Positions 35,115 to 43,681 of a stretch of DNA of 64,000 nucleotides are shown piece after piece. How positions within the stretch are numbered: position 1 is the first letter of the stretch; each line of letters begins with the position of its first letter. The notes under the pieces are model-generated. The model had not been told where the DNA came from. It saw only the letters and a program-made list of their open reading frames with translations, and searched no databases. The stretch lies in assembly GCA_036004445.1 (NCBI GenBank), contig DASYRL010000012.1:1-64000 (forward strand), written 5' to 3'. A program made the position numbers and the translations under genes. This DNA comes from DASXUC01 sp036004445 (GTDB lineage Bacteria; Sysuimicrobiota; Sysuimicrobiia; Sysuimicrobiales; Kaftiobacteriaceae).

Positions 35115-36347
35115 ACGCCTTTGAAAGCTCTGGTATTTGATCCGACGATTCCGCGCTTCCTGGCGACGAAGGCGCTGTCGGCCGTGTCGCAGAACGCGTT
35201 GTGGGGCGCGTGGGCACCGCTGCAATATCGCGAGATCCCGGATCCGCCGCTGCCGGGGGACGATTGGGTCCGGGTCCGCACCATCCTCGGCGGGGTATGC
35301 GGCAGCGATCTCTCCGCAATTCACCTCACGACCAGTCCGGCAGGGTCCGTCCTGACGTCATTTCCGTGCGTCCTCGGCCACGAAAACGTCGGGACGATTG
35401 TCGAAGTGGGGCGGGGCGTGCACGATCTCACCCCCGGCCTGCGGGTCACCGTGGAACCCACGCTGCCCTGCGCCGCGCGAGGGATCGCTCCGCTCTGCGC
35501 CAACTGCGCCACCGGGAACTACAACATCTGCCTGCGCTACACCGAGGGCCACATCAGCCCCGGACTCAGCCTCGGTTTTTGCCGCGATACCGGGGGCAGC
35601 TGGGGGCAGACGTTTGTGGCCCATCGTTCCCAGATTCTCCCCGTCCCCGACGCCGTCTCGGACGAGAACGCCCTAATGGTCGAGCCGATGGCGGTGGCCC
35701 TGCACCCGTTTCTGCGACATCCGCTTCATGCCGGACAAACGGTGCTCGTCGTGGGGGGAGGGGTCATCGGGCAGTCGGTGGTCGCCGTCCTGCGGGCGTT
35801 GGGCGCGCCGGTCCGGATCGTTGTGCTGGCGAAGTACGCCTTTCAGGAGCAGATGGCGCAGCGGCTGGGTGCGGATGAGACAGTGCGATTGCAGCGCGGC
35901 GACGGGCACTACGAGGCGCTGGCGTCGCTGCTGGGGGCGAAGCTGCATCGACCGTTGATCGGATCTCGCGTGCCTGTCGGCGGAGGCGCCGACGTCACCG
36001 TCGAGTGCGTCGGCGGCGGCCGCAGTATCGGAGATGCGCTGTGGTGGACGCGCCCGGGTGGCTCCATGATCCTGCTGGGGGTGGCGGCCCTGCCGCGTGG
36101 GGTGGACTGGACGCCGATCTGGCTGAACGAGCTGCGCGTGCTCGGCAGCTACATCTACAGCATGGAGTCGTGGGAAGGCCGCCGCGTGCGCACGATGGAC
36201 CTCGTGCTGGACTGGATCGCGCGCGGCCGGCTCGATCCGGCGCCGCTGGTGACGCACCGGTTTCCGCTGAGCGACTACACCGGGGCGCTACGAACCGCGA
36301 TGGGGAAGGCCCACTCGCAGGCTTTCAAGGTGGCCTTCACTCCTTAA
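35112..36347 (+). CDS. Zinc-type medium-chain dehydrogenase
   Basis: A 411-residue MDR-superfamily dehydrogenase. The catalytic zinc ligands are in GGVCGSDLSAIHL and PCVLGHENVGTIVEVG, with C-rich structural-zinc-like residues in PLCANCATGNYNIC. The Rossmann segment VLVVGGGVIGQSVVAVLRAL binds NAD(P), and TVECVGGGRSIGDALWWTRP precedes a typical C-terminal part. The only fitting upstream start is GTG 35112, which lies in the end of the family A repeat and lacks a ribosome-binding site; TTG 35121 is the alternative. Context suggests sugar or sugar-acid metabolism with the class II aldolase-like gene upstream. Confidence 0.88.
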   Translation: MTPLKALVFDPTIPRFLATKALSAVSQNALWGAWAPLQYREIPDPPLPGDDWVRVRTILGGVCGSDLSAIHLTTSPAGSVLTSFPCVLGHENVGTIVEVGRGVHDLTPGLRVTVEPTLPCAARGIAPLCANCATGNYNICLRYTEGHISPGLSLGFCRDTGGSWGQTFVAHRSQILPVPDAVSDENALMVEPMAVALHPFLRHPLHAGQTVLVVGGGVIGQSVVAVLRALGAPVRIVVLAKYAFQEQMAQRLGADETVRLQRGDGHYEALASLLGAKLHRPLIGSRVPVGGGADVTVECVGGGRSIGDALWWTRPGGSMILLGVAALPRGVDWTPIWLNELRVLGSYIYSMESWEGRRVRTMDLVLDWIARGRLDPAPLVTHRFPLSDYTGALRTAMGKAHSQAFKVAFTP

Positions 36348-36350
36348 GAG

Positions 36351-36453
36351 CGTCTACTCAGTCTTCTCAGTCTCCTCCGTCTACTCCGTGCCACGCACGG
36401 ATGTTGGGTGAGACGGTGAAGACGGAGTAGACGGTGGAGACGGTGAAGACGCA
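36351..36453. repeat. Inverted tandem array, family A, copy 3
   Basis: Left arm CGTCTACTCAGTCTTCTCAG and TCTCCTCCGTCTACTCCGT; right arm GAGACGGTGAAGACGGAGTA, GACGGTGGAGACGGTGAAGA and CGCAGT. Left terminus GCGTCTAC and right terminus GAAGACGCAG are inverted repeats that recur at other copies. It lies between the tail-to-tail dehydrogenase and glutamate dehydrogenase genes and is more diverged than the other copies. Confidence 0.7.
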
Positions 36454-36459
36454 GTTGGG

Positions 36460-37734
36460 TTAAGGGTAGATGCCCCTGGTCATGAGTGCGTCCGCGACCC
36501 GGCGGACCGCAAAGATTAGGGCGGCGGTGCGCAGGTCGACCTCGCGCTCCCGCGCCAGCTCGACGACGCTGTGGAAACTGCGCACGATGATGCGCTCGAG
36601 CCGCTCGTTGATCTCGGCTTCGCTCCAGAACAACGACTGCAGGTCCTGCACCCACTCAAAGTAGGAGACGACAACCCCGCCGGCGTTGGCCAGGATATCG
36701 GGGACGATGAACACCCCGCGTTCCTCCAGGATCTCGTCGGCTTCCGGGGTGGTGGGGCCGTTGGCGCCTTCGACGATGAGGCGCGCTTTAATCCGCGCGG
36801 CGTTGTCCCGCGTGATCTGGCCTTCAATGGCGGCCGGGACGAGGAAGTCGCAGGGGACTTCCAGCAACTGCGCGTTCGAGACCGGCTCGGTTTGCGGGAA
36901 CCCGGCGACGCCGCCGGTCTCCTTCACGTGACGCAGGACGGCGCGGGGATCGAAGCCGCCGGAATTGTAGATACCGCCGGCGATGTCGCTGACCGCGACG
37001 ACCCGGCAGCCCTGGTCGTGCATGAGATAGGCGGCGGTGGCACCGACGTTGCCGAATCCCTGGACGGCCACGCGCGCGCCGGCGAAGGGAACGTCACGTA
37101 CGCGCGCGGCTTCGCGCGCGGCAATCATCACGCCGCGGCCGGTCGCCTCGCGCCGCCCGGCCGACCCGCCGATCGAGATCGGCTTCCCCGTCACGGCGGC
37201 GGTGATCGAGTGCCCCGCGTGCATGCTCAAGGTATCCATGAACCACGCCATGATCTGGTCATTCGTGCCCACGTCGGGCGCAGGGATGTCGCGGTCCGCC
37301 CCCACGATGACGCTGATCTCCGACGCATACCGCCGGGTCAACCGTTCCAGCTCAGCGGTCGACAGCGCCCGCGGGTCACAGGCAACGCCCCCTTTTGCCC
37401 CGCCGTAGGGCAGGTGCATCAGGGCGCACTTCCAGGTCATCCACATCGCCAGCGCGCGGACTTCGCTGACGTTCACGTGCGGGCTGTAGCGGATGCCGCC
37501 CTTGGTCGGCCCGAGCACCATGCTGTGGTGGATCCGGTACCCGGTGAAGATGGAGACGGTACCGTCATCCATCTTCACCGGGAAGTTGACGGTAAGCTCG
37601 CGCTGCGGATGGGCGAGGTACTCCCGGATGCCGCGCTTCATCGGGACGTGCTCGCACGCACGGTAGAACTGGCGCAGCGCCATCTCCCAGGGGTCGTCGG
37701 CAGGTCGCGGCGGAGCCGGGATGATCTGTTTCAT
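36460..37734 (-). CDS. gdhA: Glutamate dehydrogenase (Glu/Leu/Phe/Val family)
   Basis: A 424-residue hexameric-type glutamate dehydrogenase interconverting glutamate and 2-oxoglutarate plus ammonia. The substrate-site Lys residues are in LGPTKGGIRYSPHVN and LPYGGAKGGVACDP, with DIPAPDVGTNDQIMAWFMDT following. The Rossmann motif VAVQGFGNVGATAAYLMHD binds NAD(P), and PAAIEGQITRDNAARIKARL and VVSYFEWVQDLQSLFW are standard. Start ATG is 37734. Coenzyme preference is not determinable by eye. Confidence 0.96.
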   Translation of the reverse strand: MKQIIPAPPRPADDPWEMALRQFYRACEHVPMKRGIREYLAHPQRELTVNFPVKMDDGTVSIFTGYRIHHSMVLGPTKGGIRYSPHVNVSEVRALAMWMTWKCALMHLPYGGAKGGVACDPRALSTAELERLTRRYASEISVIVGADRDIPAPDVGTNDQIMAWFMDTLSMHAGHSITAAVTGKPISIGGSAGRREATGRGVMIAAREAARVRDVPFAGARVAVQGFGNVGATAAYLMHDQGCRVVAVSDIAGGIYNSGGFDPRAVLRHVKETGGVAGFPQTEPVSNAQLLEVPCDFLVPAAIEGQITRDNAARIKARLIVEGANGPTTPEADEILEERGVFIVPDILANAGGVVVSYFEWVQDLQSLFWSEAEINERLERIIVRSFHSVVELAREREVDLRTAALIFAVRRVADALMTRGIYP

Positions 37735-37885
37735 CTTCGAGTCGTGTTTGATTTACCCGTGCGTCGAACCTGTCCTGCCGCCCAGCGTCAGCCGGCACAC
37801 GGCAGCGCGGTCGGGTGCGCGCCGGATGGTCGGGACCTGTGTGGTACGGTAGTCTGAAGGCGATGGCGATGAGTGGAGGTGGCGA

Positions 37886-38257
37886 ATGTTTCTCGACGAG
37901 CTGATGAAGCGGTTTGCGGATATGCAGACCCAGGCCACGGCGAAGACGGTGGTCGGCGAGCCGATGCAGATCAACGGGCGCACCATCATCCCGCTGGCGT
38001 CGGTGTCCTATGGTTTCGGCATGGGCGGCGGGCAGGGCCCGAAGGGCGAGGCAGGCAAAGACGCGCCCGTCGGCGGTGGTGGGGGCGGGGGAGCCCGCAT
38101 CGAGCCGGTGGCGTTCCTGGAGATTACCGACGGCGCGCTGAAGATTCAGCCGGTCGTGAACGTCAACCGGATCGCGATCGTGGCGCTGCTGGTGGCGGGA
38201 TGGGCCGCGTTCTGGTTCAGCCGGGCCAGGCGATCGCGGCGAGCATCCACAGCCTAG
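37886..38257 (+). CDS. GerW/YtfJ-family (sporulation-associated) protein
   Basis: A 123-residue protein of the Spore_YtfJ/GerW family: TVVGEPMQINGRTIIPLASV then SYGFGMGGGQGPKG, a Gly-rich stretch, ARIEPVAFLEITDGALKIQP, and a C-terminal membrane helix (IAIVALLVAGWAAFWF). GerW is needed for germination in Bacillus, but related proteins occur in non-sporulating bacteria, so the presence alone does not prove sporulation. GGAGGTGGCGA precedes ATG 37886. Confidence 0.85.
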   Translation: MFLDELMKRFADMQTQATAKTVVGEPMQINGRTIIPLASVSYGFGMGGGQGPKGEAGKDAPVGGGGGGGARIEPVAFLEITDGALKIQPVVNVNRIAIVALLVAGWAAFWFSRARRSRRASTA

Positions 38258-38301
38258 GAGCTAGGATCGTTTTCAAAGGGTGTGGGAACCGCCCGCCGGT
38301 T

Positions 38302-39420
38302 TCATAAGGTCCGGGAAATCCACTCCCCGACCAGGTAGCCGATCGCGGCGATGCCGAGCCCGACGATGAACATGTCCGCTCCGCTGCGGAACGCTCCCCG
38401 GCCGGTGAACACGCTGCGGGCGGCGCCGACGCCGAAGTGCGAGAGCATGCTGATGGTGAATGCCGTCAAGATCGCCGGCCGGCCCTGCATGATGAGGAAC
38501 GGGAAGACAGGGATGAACGCGCCGACGGCTGTGGCCACTCCGGTAATCCACCCCTCGCGTAGCGGCGACATCGTCGCCTCGGCGATGCCCAATTCCATAT
38601 GCGTCTTCTCGCGCAGGGCCCGCTCGGGATCTTCCATGACCTGCGCCGCGGCGCGCTTGGCTTCGGCCGGATCGAGCCCTCGCGTCTCGTACAATAGGGC
38701 CAGTTCCGCCTGCTCGAGGTCGGGCATCAGGCGCAGTTCTTCGCGTTCCACCGCAATCTCATGGGTGTAGACTTCCCGCTCGCTCTTGGCCGCGAGGAAT
38801 CCGCTGCTGCCCATGGACAGGGCGTCGGCGATGAGGCCGGCCACCCCGGATACCACGATGATGTGGTGGGGAACACTGGCACCCAGCACGCCCATCACGA
38901 GCCCGAAGTTCGCGGTCAGGCCGTCGTTGAAGCCGTACACGGCGTTGCGCAGGAAGCCGCCCGACGCCGTGCGGTGCCAGGGTTCTCCGGAGACCCCCAG
39001 CAGTTCGCCGAGCTGCTCCGCGTGTTCCGCGGACTCTTTGGCCAGTTCCGCGGCAGCTTGTGACGCTTCAGATTTCTGGTAGGCTTCCGCTCCGCGCAGG
39101 TAGCCTTTGGTCTCGCGGCCTTCCTCGCTGAGCAACAGAGAGGCCAAGAGCCGCCAGCCGAACATCCGGCCCATCATCGCCATGATCCGGGCGCGGAGGC
39201 TGGGGTGGTGAGGCGGCAGCTCGACGCCGGCGCCGTGGAGGACCTCCGCCCATCGTGCGAGATGCTGATCCTCCACGCCGGCTAAGCCGCTGAAGACCCG
39301 TTTGCGCTGGGGGTCGGTCTCCCGCGAAACGATCTCCCGGTAGAGAAACGCGGCGTCGCCTTCGTCCTGCCAGTGCTCGTGCCAGATCTTCAGTTGATTG
39401 CCAGAAGTGCCGTTACGCAT
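38302..39420 (-). CDS. MbfA-like iron exporter: ferritin-like domain fused to VIT1/CCC1 transporter
   Basis: A 372-residue protein with an N-terminal ferritin/rubrerythrin-like four-helix domain (HWQDEGDAAFLYREIVSRET with its E-x-x-Y spacing; EDQHLARWAEVLH; KESAEHAEQLGELLG) and a C-terminal VIT1/CCC1 transporter domain (NAYGFNDG-type segment read as NAVYGFNDGLTANFGLVMGV, and AGLIADALSMGSSGFLAAKS). Such fusions bind iron in the cytoplasm and export iron or manganese. Its start lies 6 bp after the stop codon of the homing endonuclease gene on the same strand, so any promoter must lie in or beyond that gene. Confidence 0.88.
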   Translation of the reverse strand: MRNGTSGNQLKIWHEHWQDEGDAAFLYREIVSRETDPQRKRVFSGLAGVEDQHLARWAEVLHGAGVELPPHHPSLRARIMAMMGRMFGWRLLASLLLSEEGRETKGYLRGAEAYQKSEASQAAAELAKESAEHAEQLGELLGVSGEPWHRTASGGFLRNAVYGFNDGLTANFGLVMGVLGASVPHHIIVVSGVAGLIADALSMGSSGFLAAKSEREVYTHEIAVEREELRLMPDLEQAELALLYETRGLDPAEAKRAAAQVMEDPERALREKTHMELGIAEATMSPLREGWITGVATAVGAFIPVFPFLIMQGRPAILTAFTISMLSHFGVGAARSVFTGRGAFRSGADMFIVGLGIAAIGYLVGEWISRTL

Positions 39421-39426
39421 TGTTCA

Positions 39427-40287
39427 CTATAGTACTCTGCCTGCCACTCGCGGACCACTCCCGGAAGGTTGGTGGAGTTTGATGATAGCGCATTGCGAAC
39501 GCCGAATCGCGCGGCCCGATCCAGATGCTTTGAGTTTCCGAATCCGATCTCCCAGACGTACCGCTCGATGTCTCTCCGTCGCGTCAGATACCACGGAGTA
39601 GCCGCTGATCCTAGACGGATGATAACCCAGATTGAGGAGGATCTTCCTGGTTCCGTCCAGCAAAGGGATCGAACGGTTCTTGAACAACATCTGCGGCGCG
39701 TTGAAGTGTTTCAGAAGATAGATGGAGCCATCTGTGTCGAAGAATCCGCGGACGAATCGTTGTTGGTACTCAATCTCACTCAGGATCCAATCTGGAATGC
39801 CAACCTGATCTTTGACTTTGTTCGCCGAATAGAGTCCAATGCTGGGCAGCTCTCTCATAAGAGGGGTCGAGGTGAGGTAAAGGTCAACCACTGAGTGATC
39901 TTTCACTTGGCTCCTAGGCGGTCTGTAGTGGAACAAGGCTTCAACCAGGTCTTGAACGTAGGCGACGTATTGAGCGTCCGTCTTGATGTTGGCTGTGATG
40001 GTAAGCTGGCGCGTTCCTAGATGGCCATCTCCAAGCATGATGCCGCAGAACTCAGCCAGGTCACCGGAATGTGCAGGCACGTGGAGTATCCTCGCGTTGT
40101 GGCTTCCTCGTTGAGGGCCCTTCGGCTGAGTAGGAATTCCCAGTCGTACGAGACGATCATATATAGAACCTGGGTGCAATTTCAGTATTGCCCCTGTCTC
40201 GAAGATGGTTTTGTTCTGACGTACGTAGAGTTCAGTTAGCTCCTCACGCTTCTCGCGCTCCTCCAGTTCGGTCCATCGCCGCGGCAT
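39427..40287 (-). CDS. Stand-alone LAGLIDADG homing endonuclease-like protein
   Basis: A 286-residue protein with two LAGLIDADG-type motifs: LAEFCGIMLGDGHLG (about residues 77-91) and QRFVRGFFDTDGSIYLL (about 183-199), each ending in the acidic metal-binding residue. The N-terminus (KREELTELYVRQNKTIFETG, then AILKLHPGSIYDRLVRLGIP) looks like a helix-turn-helix. Base composition is close to 50% GC, much lower than the neighbours, a sign of recent transfer. It is free-standing, not inside an intein or a recognised intron, 6 bp upstream of mbfA and divergent from tRNA-Tyr. The activity is inferred from motifs. Confidence 0.85.
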   Translation of the reverse strand: MPRRWTELEEREKREELTELYVRQNKTIFETGAILKLHPGSIYDRLVRLGIPTQPKGPQRGSHNARILHVPAHSGDLAEFCGIMLGDGHLGTRQLTITANIKTDAQYVAYVQDLVEALFHYRPPRSQVKDHSVVDLYLTSTPLMRELPSIGLYSANKVKDQVGIPDWILSEIEYQQRFVRGFFDTDGSIYLLKHFNAPQMLFKNRSIPLLDGTRKILLNLGYHPSRISGYSVVSDATERHRAVRLGDRIRKLKASGSGRAIRRSQCAIIKLHQPSGSGPRVAGRVL

Positions 40288-40367
40288 GACTCAAGCGTAT
40301 TGTTGAGAGCGAGGCTGCGTCAATCCGAACACCTCGAATTGGCCCGACCGAGCCACTGGCACCGTTC

Positions 40368-40395
40368 TTGATGCAGCAAAGGTTCAACGTATGAT
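40368..40395 (+). promoter_or_regulatory. Sigma70-type promoter of tRNA-Tyr
   Basis: TTGATG (40368-40373) and TATGAT (40390-40395) are separated by 16 bp, close to the consensus for the housekeeping sigma factor. The predicted start is about 8 bp before the mature tRNA. Confidence 0.55.
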
Positions 40396-40409
40396 AAGAT
40401 GTCGGCAAT

Positions 40410-40496
40410 GGGCGGGTGCTGTGAGCGGCAAAACGGGCTGACTGTAGATCAGCTGGCTTAACGCCTACGGAGGTTCGAGTCCTCTCCCGCCCACCA
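40410..40496 (+). tRNA. tRNA-Tyr (GTA)
   Basis: An 87-base class II tRNA with encoded CCA. Acceptor arms GGGCGGG and CCCGCCC, anticodon stem GCTGA/TCAGC around the loop CTGTAGA (anticodon GTA), a long variable arm (GGCTTAACGCC) and a T arm GGAGG-TTCGAGT-CCTCT. Confidence 0.9.
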
Positions 40497-40504
40497 TTTG
40501 AAGG

Positions 40505-40611
40505 CCAGTCTACCCAGTCTACCCAGTCTACCCAGTCTACCCGGTCTACCCAGTCAATAGAGGTGAGGCAGGTAGAGCGCTTGAGACTGGGAAGACTGGG
40601 TAGACGCAGTT
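40505..40611. repeat. Inverted tandem array, family A, copy 4 (opposite orientation)
   Basis: Six units CAGTCTACC (one CGGTCTACC) from 40505, then after a 30-base spacer the inverted arm GAGACTGGGAAGACTGGGTA and GACGCAGT to 40611. Its reverse complement aligns with copies 1-3, so it lies in the other orientation. It separates the two tRNA genes. Confidence 0.85.
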
Positions 40612-40618
40612 GTCCTGG

Positions 40619-40692
<74 letters not shown>

Positions 40693-40872
40693 TGAACCAC
40701 TGGCTGCACTCAGGTTCATGGCGATGCCATGTTTCTCGCTAAGATCTTCTTCAGATTCTTCAGGCGCCGACGATCGGGACCACCTCGACCATCGGCAAGA
40801 GGACTTCGCCGGTGGCAGGCCGAATTCAGTCTGAAATCAAGCGGAAGTCATCAATCCAGTGAGGTGAATTGG

Positions 40873-41343
40873 ATGAGGCGAGTGCTCGCAGTCGTCCTGT
40901 GTGCCCTCTTGATCATGATCGCCACGGCCGTGAGTGGTCAGGGACGCATCGACCCCAACGGTCGGCCGACCGCGTACGATCCGGAAGGGCAGCAGTCGTT
41001 GTGGATCTGGTTCGACGGCGACGTCTGGCGCGTCCGCGCGACGACCCAGAAGACCCGGCATGTCTTCAACGGGTGGGTGCAGTTCCAGCGCGGGCTGCTG
41101 GCGCTCGGGAAGGATGACATCGAAGGCAACGTCGACATCGTCTCCCGCTTTGGCGACCGCGTCGGCTTCCATCTCGTCGCCGCGGGCGACGTGGACGGAT
41201 TCAACCTGCGCACCGCGCGGGGGACGCCGGTGACGTTCTATGTCGAGATCGACGGGCGCACCGGAGGCAAAGCGCTGGAGAAGATCTTCGTCGGGCGGCG
41301 GAACCGGAATCCCAGCGGCAACCCGTTCACGCTGTACCCGTAG
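40873..41343 (+). CDS. Secreted protein of unknown function
   Basis: A 156-residue protein with a signal peptide (VLAVVLCALLIMIATAVSGQ). The mature part (SLWIWFDGDVWRVRATTQKT then RHVFNGWVQFQRG, and TPVTFYVEIDGRTGGKALEK) looks like a small beta-rich domain. I do not recognise the family. GAGGTGAATTGG precedes ATG 40873. A terminator-like hairpin follows. Confidence 0.75.
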   Translation: MRRVLAVVLCALLIMIATAVSGQGRIDPNGRPTAYDPEGQQSLWIWFDGDVWRVRATTQKTRHVFNGWVQFQRGLLALGKDDIEGNVDIVSRFGDRVGFHLVAAGDVDGFNLRTARGTPVTFYVEIDGRTGGKALEKIFVGRRNRNPSGNPFTLYP

Positions 41344-41368
41344 TCTGAATCGCGGTTTCCTCTCAGCT

Positions 41369-41397
41369 GGCCCGGTACGCCGCCGGCGTGCCGGGCC
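41369..41397 (+). terminator. Terminator-like hairpin before folD
   Basis: GGCCCGGTACGCC (41369-41381) and GGCGTGCCGGGCC (41385-41397) form a 13-bp stem with one G-T wobble and a three-base loop, followed by TATTATTGAATT. It probably ends the transcript of the secreted protein. Confidence 0.65.
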
Positions 41398-41410
41398 TAT
41401 TATTGAATTG

Positions 41411-42277
41411 ATGACGGCGCACATCCTCGACGGACGGGCGGTCGCGGCGCAGGTCGAAGCCGAGGTGGCGGCACAGGTGCGCGTGGTGACCGAGCAGGCC
41501 GGCACCTCGCCCGGACTGGCGGCCATCCTCGTTGGCGATGATGCCGCGTCGGCGCTCTACGTCCGGCGGAAGGGGGAAGCCGCGGGGCGCACCGGGATTC
41601 GTTCCGAAACCTACCAGCTCCCCGCCGAGACGGCCGAACAGGACGTCCTCAGCCTCATCGATGAGCTCAATGCCCGGCCGGACATTCACGGCATCCTCCC
41701 GCAGCAGCCGATGCCCCCGCAGATCAATCCCGACCACGTGTTTGCGCGCCTGGATCCCCGCAAGGACGTGGACGGTCTGAGCCCCGCCAACCTCGCCGCG
41801 CTCCTCGCCGGGCGGCCCGACCTCGTGCCCTGCACGCCCTCGGGGATCATGGTGCTGCTGGCTCACGCCGGGGTCGATCCCGCGGGGCTGGACGCCGTGG
41901 TGATCGGCCGCAGTCTGATCGTCGGCCGTCCGATCGCCTTGCTGCTGCTGCAAGCGAACGCGACCGTCACATGGTGCCACACGCGCACTCGCGAACTGGC
42001 CTCACACACGCGTCGGGCGGACATCCTGATCGCGGCCGCGGGCCGGCCCGGGCTGGTCACGGGCGAGATGGTCAAACCCGGAGCCGTCGTGATTGACGTC
42101 GGGATCACCCGCGTCAACGGCAAGTTGAGAGGCGACGTTGACTACGCCTCCGCCGCCGCCGTCGCGGGATGGATTACCCCCGTCCCCGGCGGCGTCGGGC
42201 CAATGACCATCGCAATGCTGCTTCGAAATACCGTCCAGGCTGCCGCTGGGCTCCTGCGAGTCCCTCGAACCATCTAG
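41411..42277 (+). CDS. folD: Bifunctional methylenetetrahydrofolate dehydrogenase/cyclohydrolase
   Basis: A 288-residue FolD that interconverts 5,10-methylene- and 10-formyl-tetrahydrofolate. The active-site segment ASALYVRRKGEAAGRTGIRS has the catalytic Tyr and Lys; GILPQQPMPPQIN keeps the Gln but differs from the usual GILVQLPLP; DPRKDVDGLSPAN and VPCTPSGIMVLL follow; VIGRSLIVGRPIALLLLQ is the NADP-site signature and TPVPGGVGPMTIAML ends the core. ATG 41411 is directly preceded by a TATT-rich stretch without a strong ribosome-binding site. It starts a folD-folC-lysK run. Confidence 0.95.
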   Translation: MTAHILDGRAVAAQVEAEVAAQVRVVTEQAGTSPGLAAILVGDDAASALYVRRKGEAAGRTGIRSETYQLPAETAEQDVLSLIDELNARPDIHGILPQQPMPPQINPDHVFARLDPRKDVDGLSPANLAALLAGRPDLVPCTPSGIMVLLAHAGVDPAGLDAVVIGRSLIVGRPIALLLLQANATVTWCHTRTRELASHTRRADILIAAAGRPGLVTGEMVKPGAVVIDVGITRVNGKLRGDVDYASAAAVAGWITPVPGGVGPMTIAMLLRNTVQAAAGLLRVPRTI

Positions 42278-42302
42278 ACTTTTGAATATGTGGATCGGTG
42301 TC

Positions 42303-42341
42303 CCAACGGTTCCCTGTTCCCGGTTCCCCGCTCCCGGTCTT
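42303..42341. repeat. Short tandem array, family C, copy 2
   Basis: GGTTCCCTGTTCCCGGTTCC followed by CCGCTCCCGG is the reverse complement of four 7-bp GGGAACN-type units, matching the array at 30292-30329 in the opposite orientation. It fills the folD-folC gap and ends just before the folC start codon. Confidence 0.65.
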
Positions 42342-42343
42342 CC

Positions 42344-43681
42344 ATGACGTACGACGACGCGCTGGCGTTCATCAACGGCCTGCTCGACCGCGGCAACGCG
42401 CCGCCCATCGGCTACGAAGAGCGGCGGCTCCGGCGGATGGAGGACCTGCTCGCCCGCCTGGGCGACCCACATCGCCGCCTGCGCACGGTGCTGGTCGCGG
42501 GGACCAAAGGCAAAGGCTCGACCGCCATCATGCTCTCCTCGATCCTGGAAGCCACCGGGCGCAGGGTGGGACTGTACACCAAGCCGCACCTGGTCGACTA
42601 CCGCGAGCGGATCCGGATCAACGGCGCGCTGATCTCCCCCACGGCACTGGCCGACGGGGTTGCGCGCGTCCGGCCTCACGTTGAGGCCATGCGGTCGGGG
42701 CCGTTCGGGCGCCCCACCTATTTTGAAGTGGCCGTGGCACTGGCCATGGAGTACTTCGTTCGGAAGGCGGTCGATCTCGCGGTGATGGAGGTAGGGCTCG
42801 GCGGGCGGCTGGATGCGACCAACGTGGCGGAGCCGATCCTGTCGATTCTCACCCCGGTCAGTTTTGATCACATGGAGGTCCTCGGCGAGACGCTGGCGTC
42901 GATCACGCGGGAGAAGGCGGGAATCATCCGCCCGCACGGCATGGTCGTCAGCGCCCCGCAGGCGCCCGAGGCACTGGCGGAAATTATCGGCGTGTGTAAC
43001 GCGCAGGACGCAACGCTGATCGTCGCCGACGAGATCATGCAGTGGAGGCTGCTGCACACCAGGGTCCACGATCAGACGTTCCGGCTGCGCAGTCCCTCGC
43101 GCGACTACGGCACGCTGACGCTGCCGCTGGTCGGAACGCATCAGCTGGAGAATGCGGCGACCGCGGTTGCCGCCGCTGAGGCACTATCCCGTCGCGGGGT
43201 CTCATGCTCGGAGGAGGCGGTGCGGGTCGGATTAGCCGCCCTCCGTTGGCCCGCCAGAGTCGAAGTGATCCGGGAGCGTCCGGCCGTGGTGCTCGACGTC
43301 GCGCACAACCCCGCATCGATCGCGGCCCTGCGCCACACGCTGGAGGCGCTGTTCCCCCGGCGGCGGTTCATCCTGGTCTTCGGCATGGTGGCCACGCACG
43401 ATCACCGCGCGTCGACCAGCCTGATCGCCCCGCTGGCGGACACCGTCATCGCCACCACTCCCCAGCACGTCCGTCCGCTGCCGGCGGCCGCGCTGGCCGA
43501 AGAAGCGGCCCGCTACGCGCCCGCTGTGGAAGTCATCCCCGACCGTTTCGCCGCAGTCGATCGTGCGCTGGCGCTCGCGGGCTCGGACGACGTCGTCGTG
43601 ATCACCGGGTCCTTTTTCCTCGTGGGAGACGTGAGGGAACATCTGATAAGCAAGGTCGGGATAAGAGGGATAATGGGATAA
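42344..43681 (+). CDS. folC: Folylpolyglutamate synthase/dihydrofolate synthase
   Basis: A 445-residue Mur-ligase-family enzyme that adds glutamate to folates. The P-loop is VLVAGTKGKGSTAIMLSSIL; LYTKPHLVDYRERIRINGAL and VMEVGLGGRLDATN are family signatures; LTPVSFDHMEVLGETLASIT and KAGIIRPHGMVVSA follow; VVLDVAHNPASIAALRHTL lies in the C-terminal domain. The stop codon (43679-43681) overlaps the lysK start by one base. ATG 42344 is the start because the upstream in-frame codons are repeat-derived. Confidence 0.95.
   Translation: MTYDDALAFINGLLDRGNAPPIGYEERRLRRMEDLLARLGDPHRRLRTVLVAGTKGKGSTAIMLSSILEATGRRVGLYTKPHLVDYRERIRINGALISPTALADGVARVRPHVEAMRSGPFGRPTYFEVAVALAMEYFVRKAVDLAVMEVGLGGRLDATNVAEPILSILTPVSFDHMEVLGETLASITREKAGIIRPHGMVVSAPQAPEALAEIIGVCNAQDATLIVADEIMQWRLLHTRVHDQTFRLRSPSRDYGTLTLPLVGTHQLENAATAVAAAEALSRRGVSCSEEAVRVGLAALRWPARVEVIRERPAVVLDVAHNPASIAALRHTLEALFPRRRFILVFGMVATHDHRASTSLIAPLADTVIATTPQHVRPLPAAALAEEAARYAPAVEVIPDRFAAVDRALALAGSDDVVVITGSFFLVGDVREHLISKVGIRGIMG

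Noticed and set aside
39427..40287. Intein or group I intron
   Set aside because: The gene is free-standing with its own start and stop, there are no splice-junction residues, and both tRNAs are intact.
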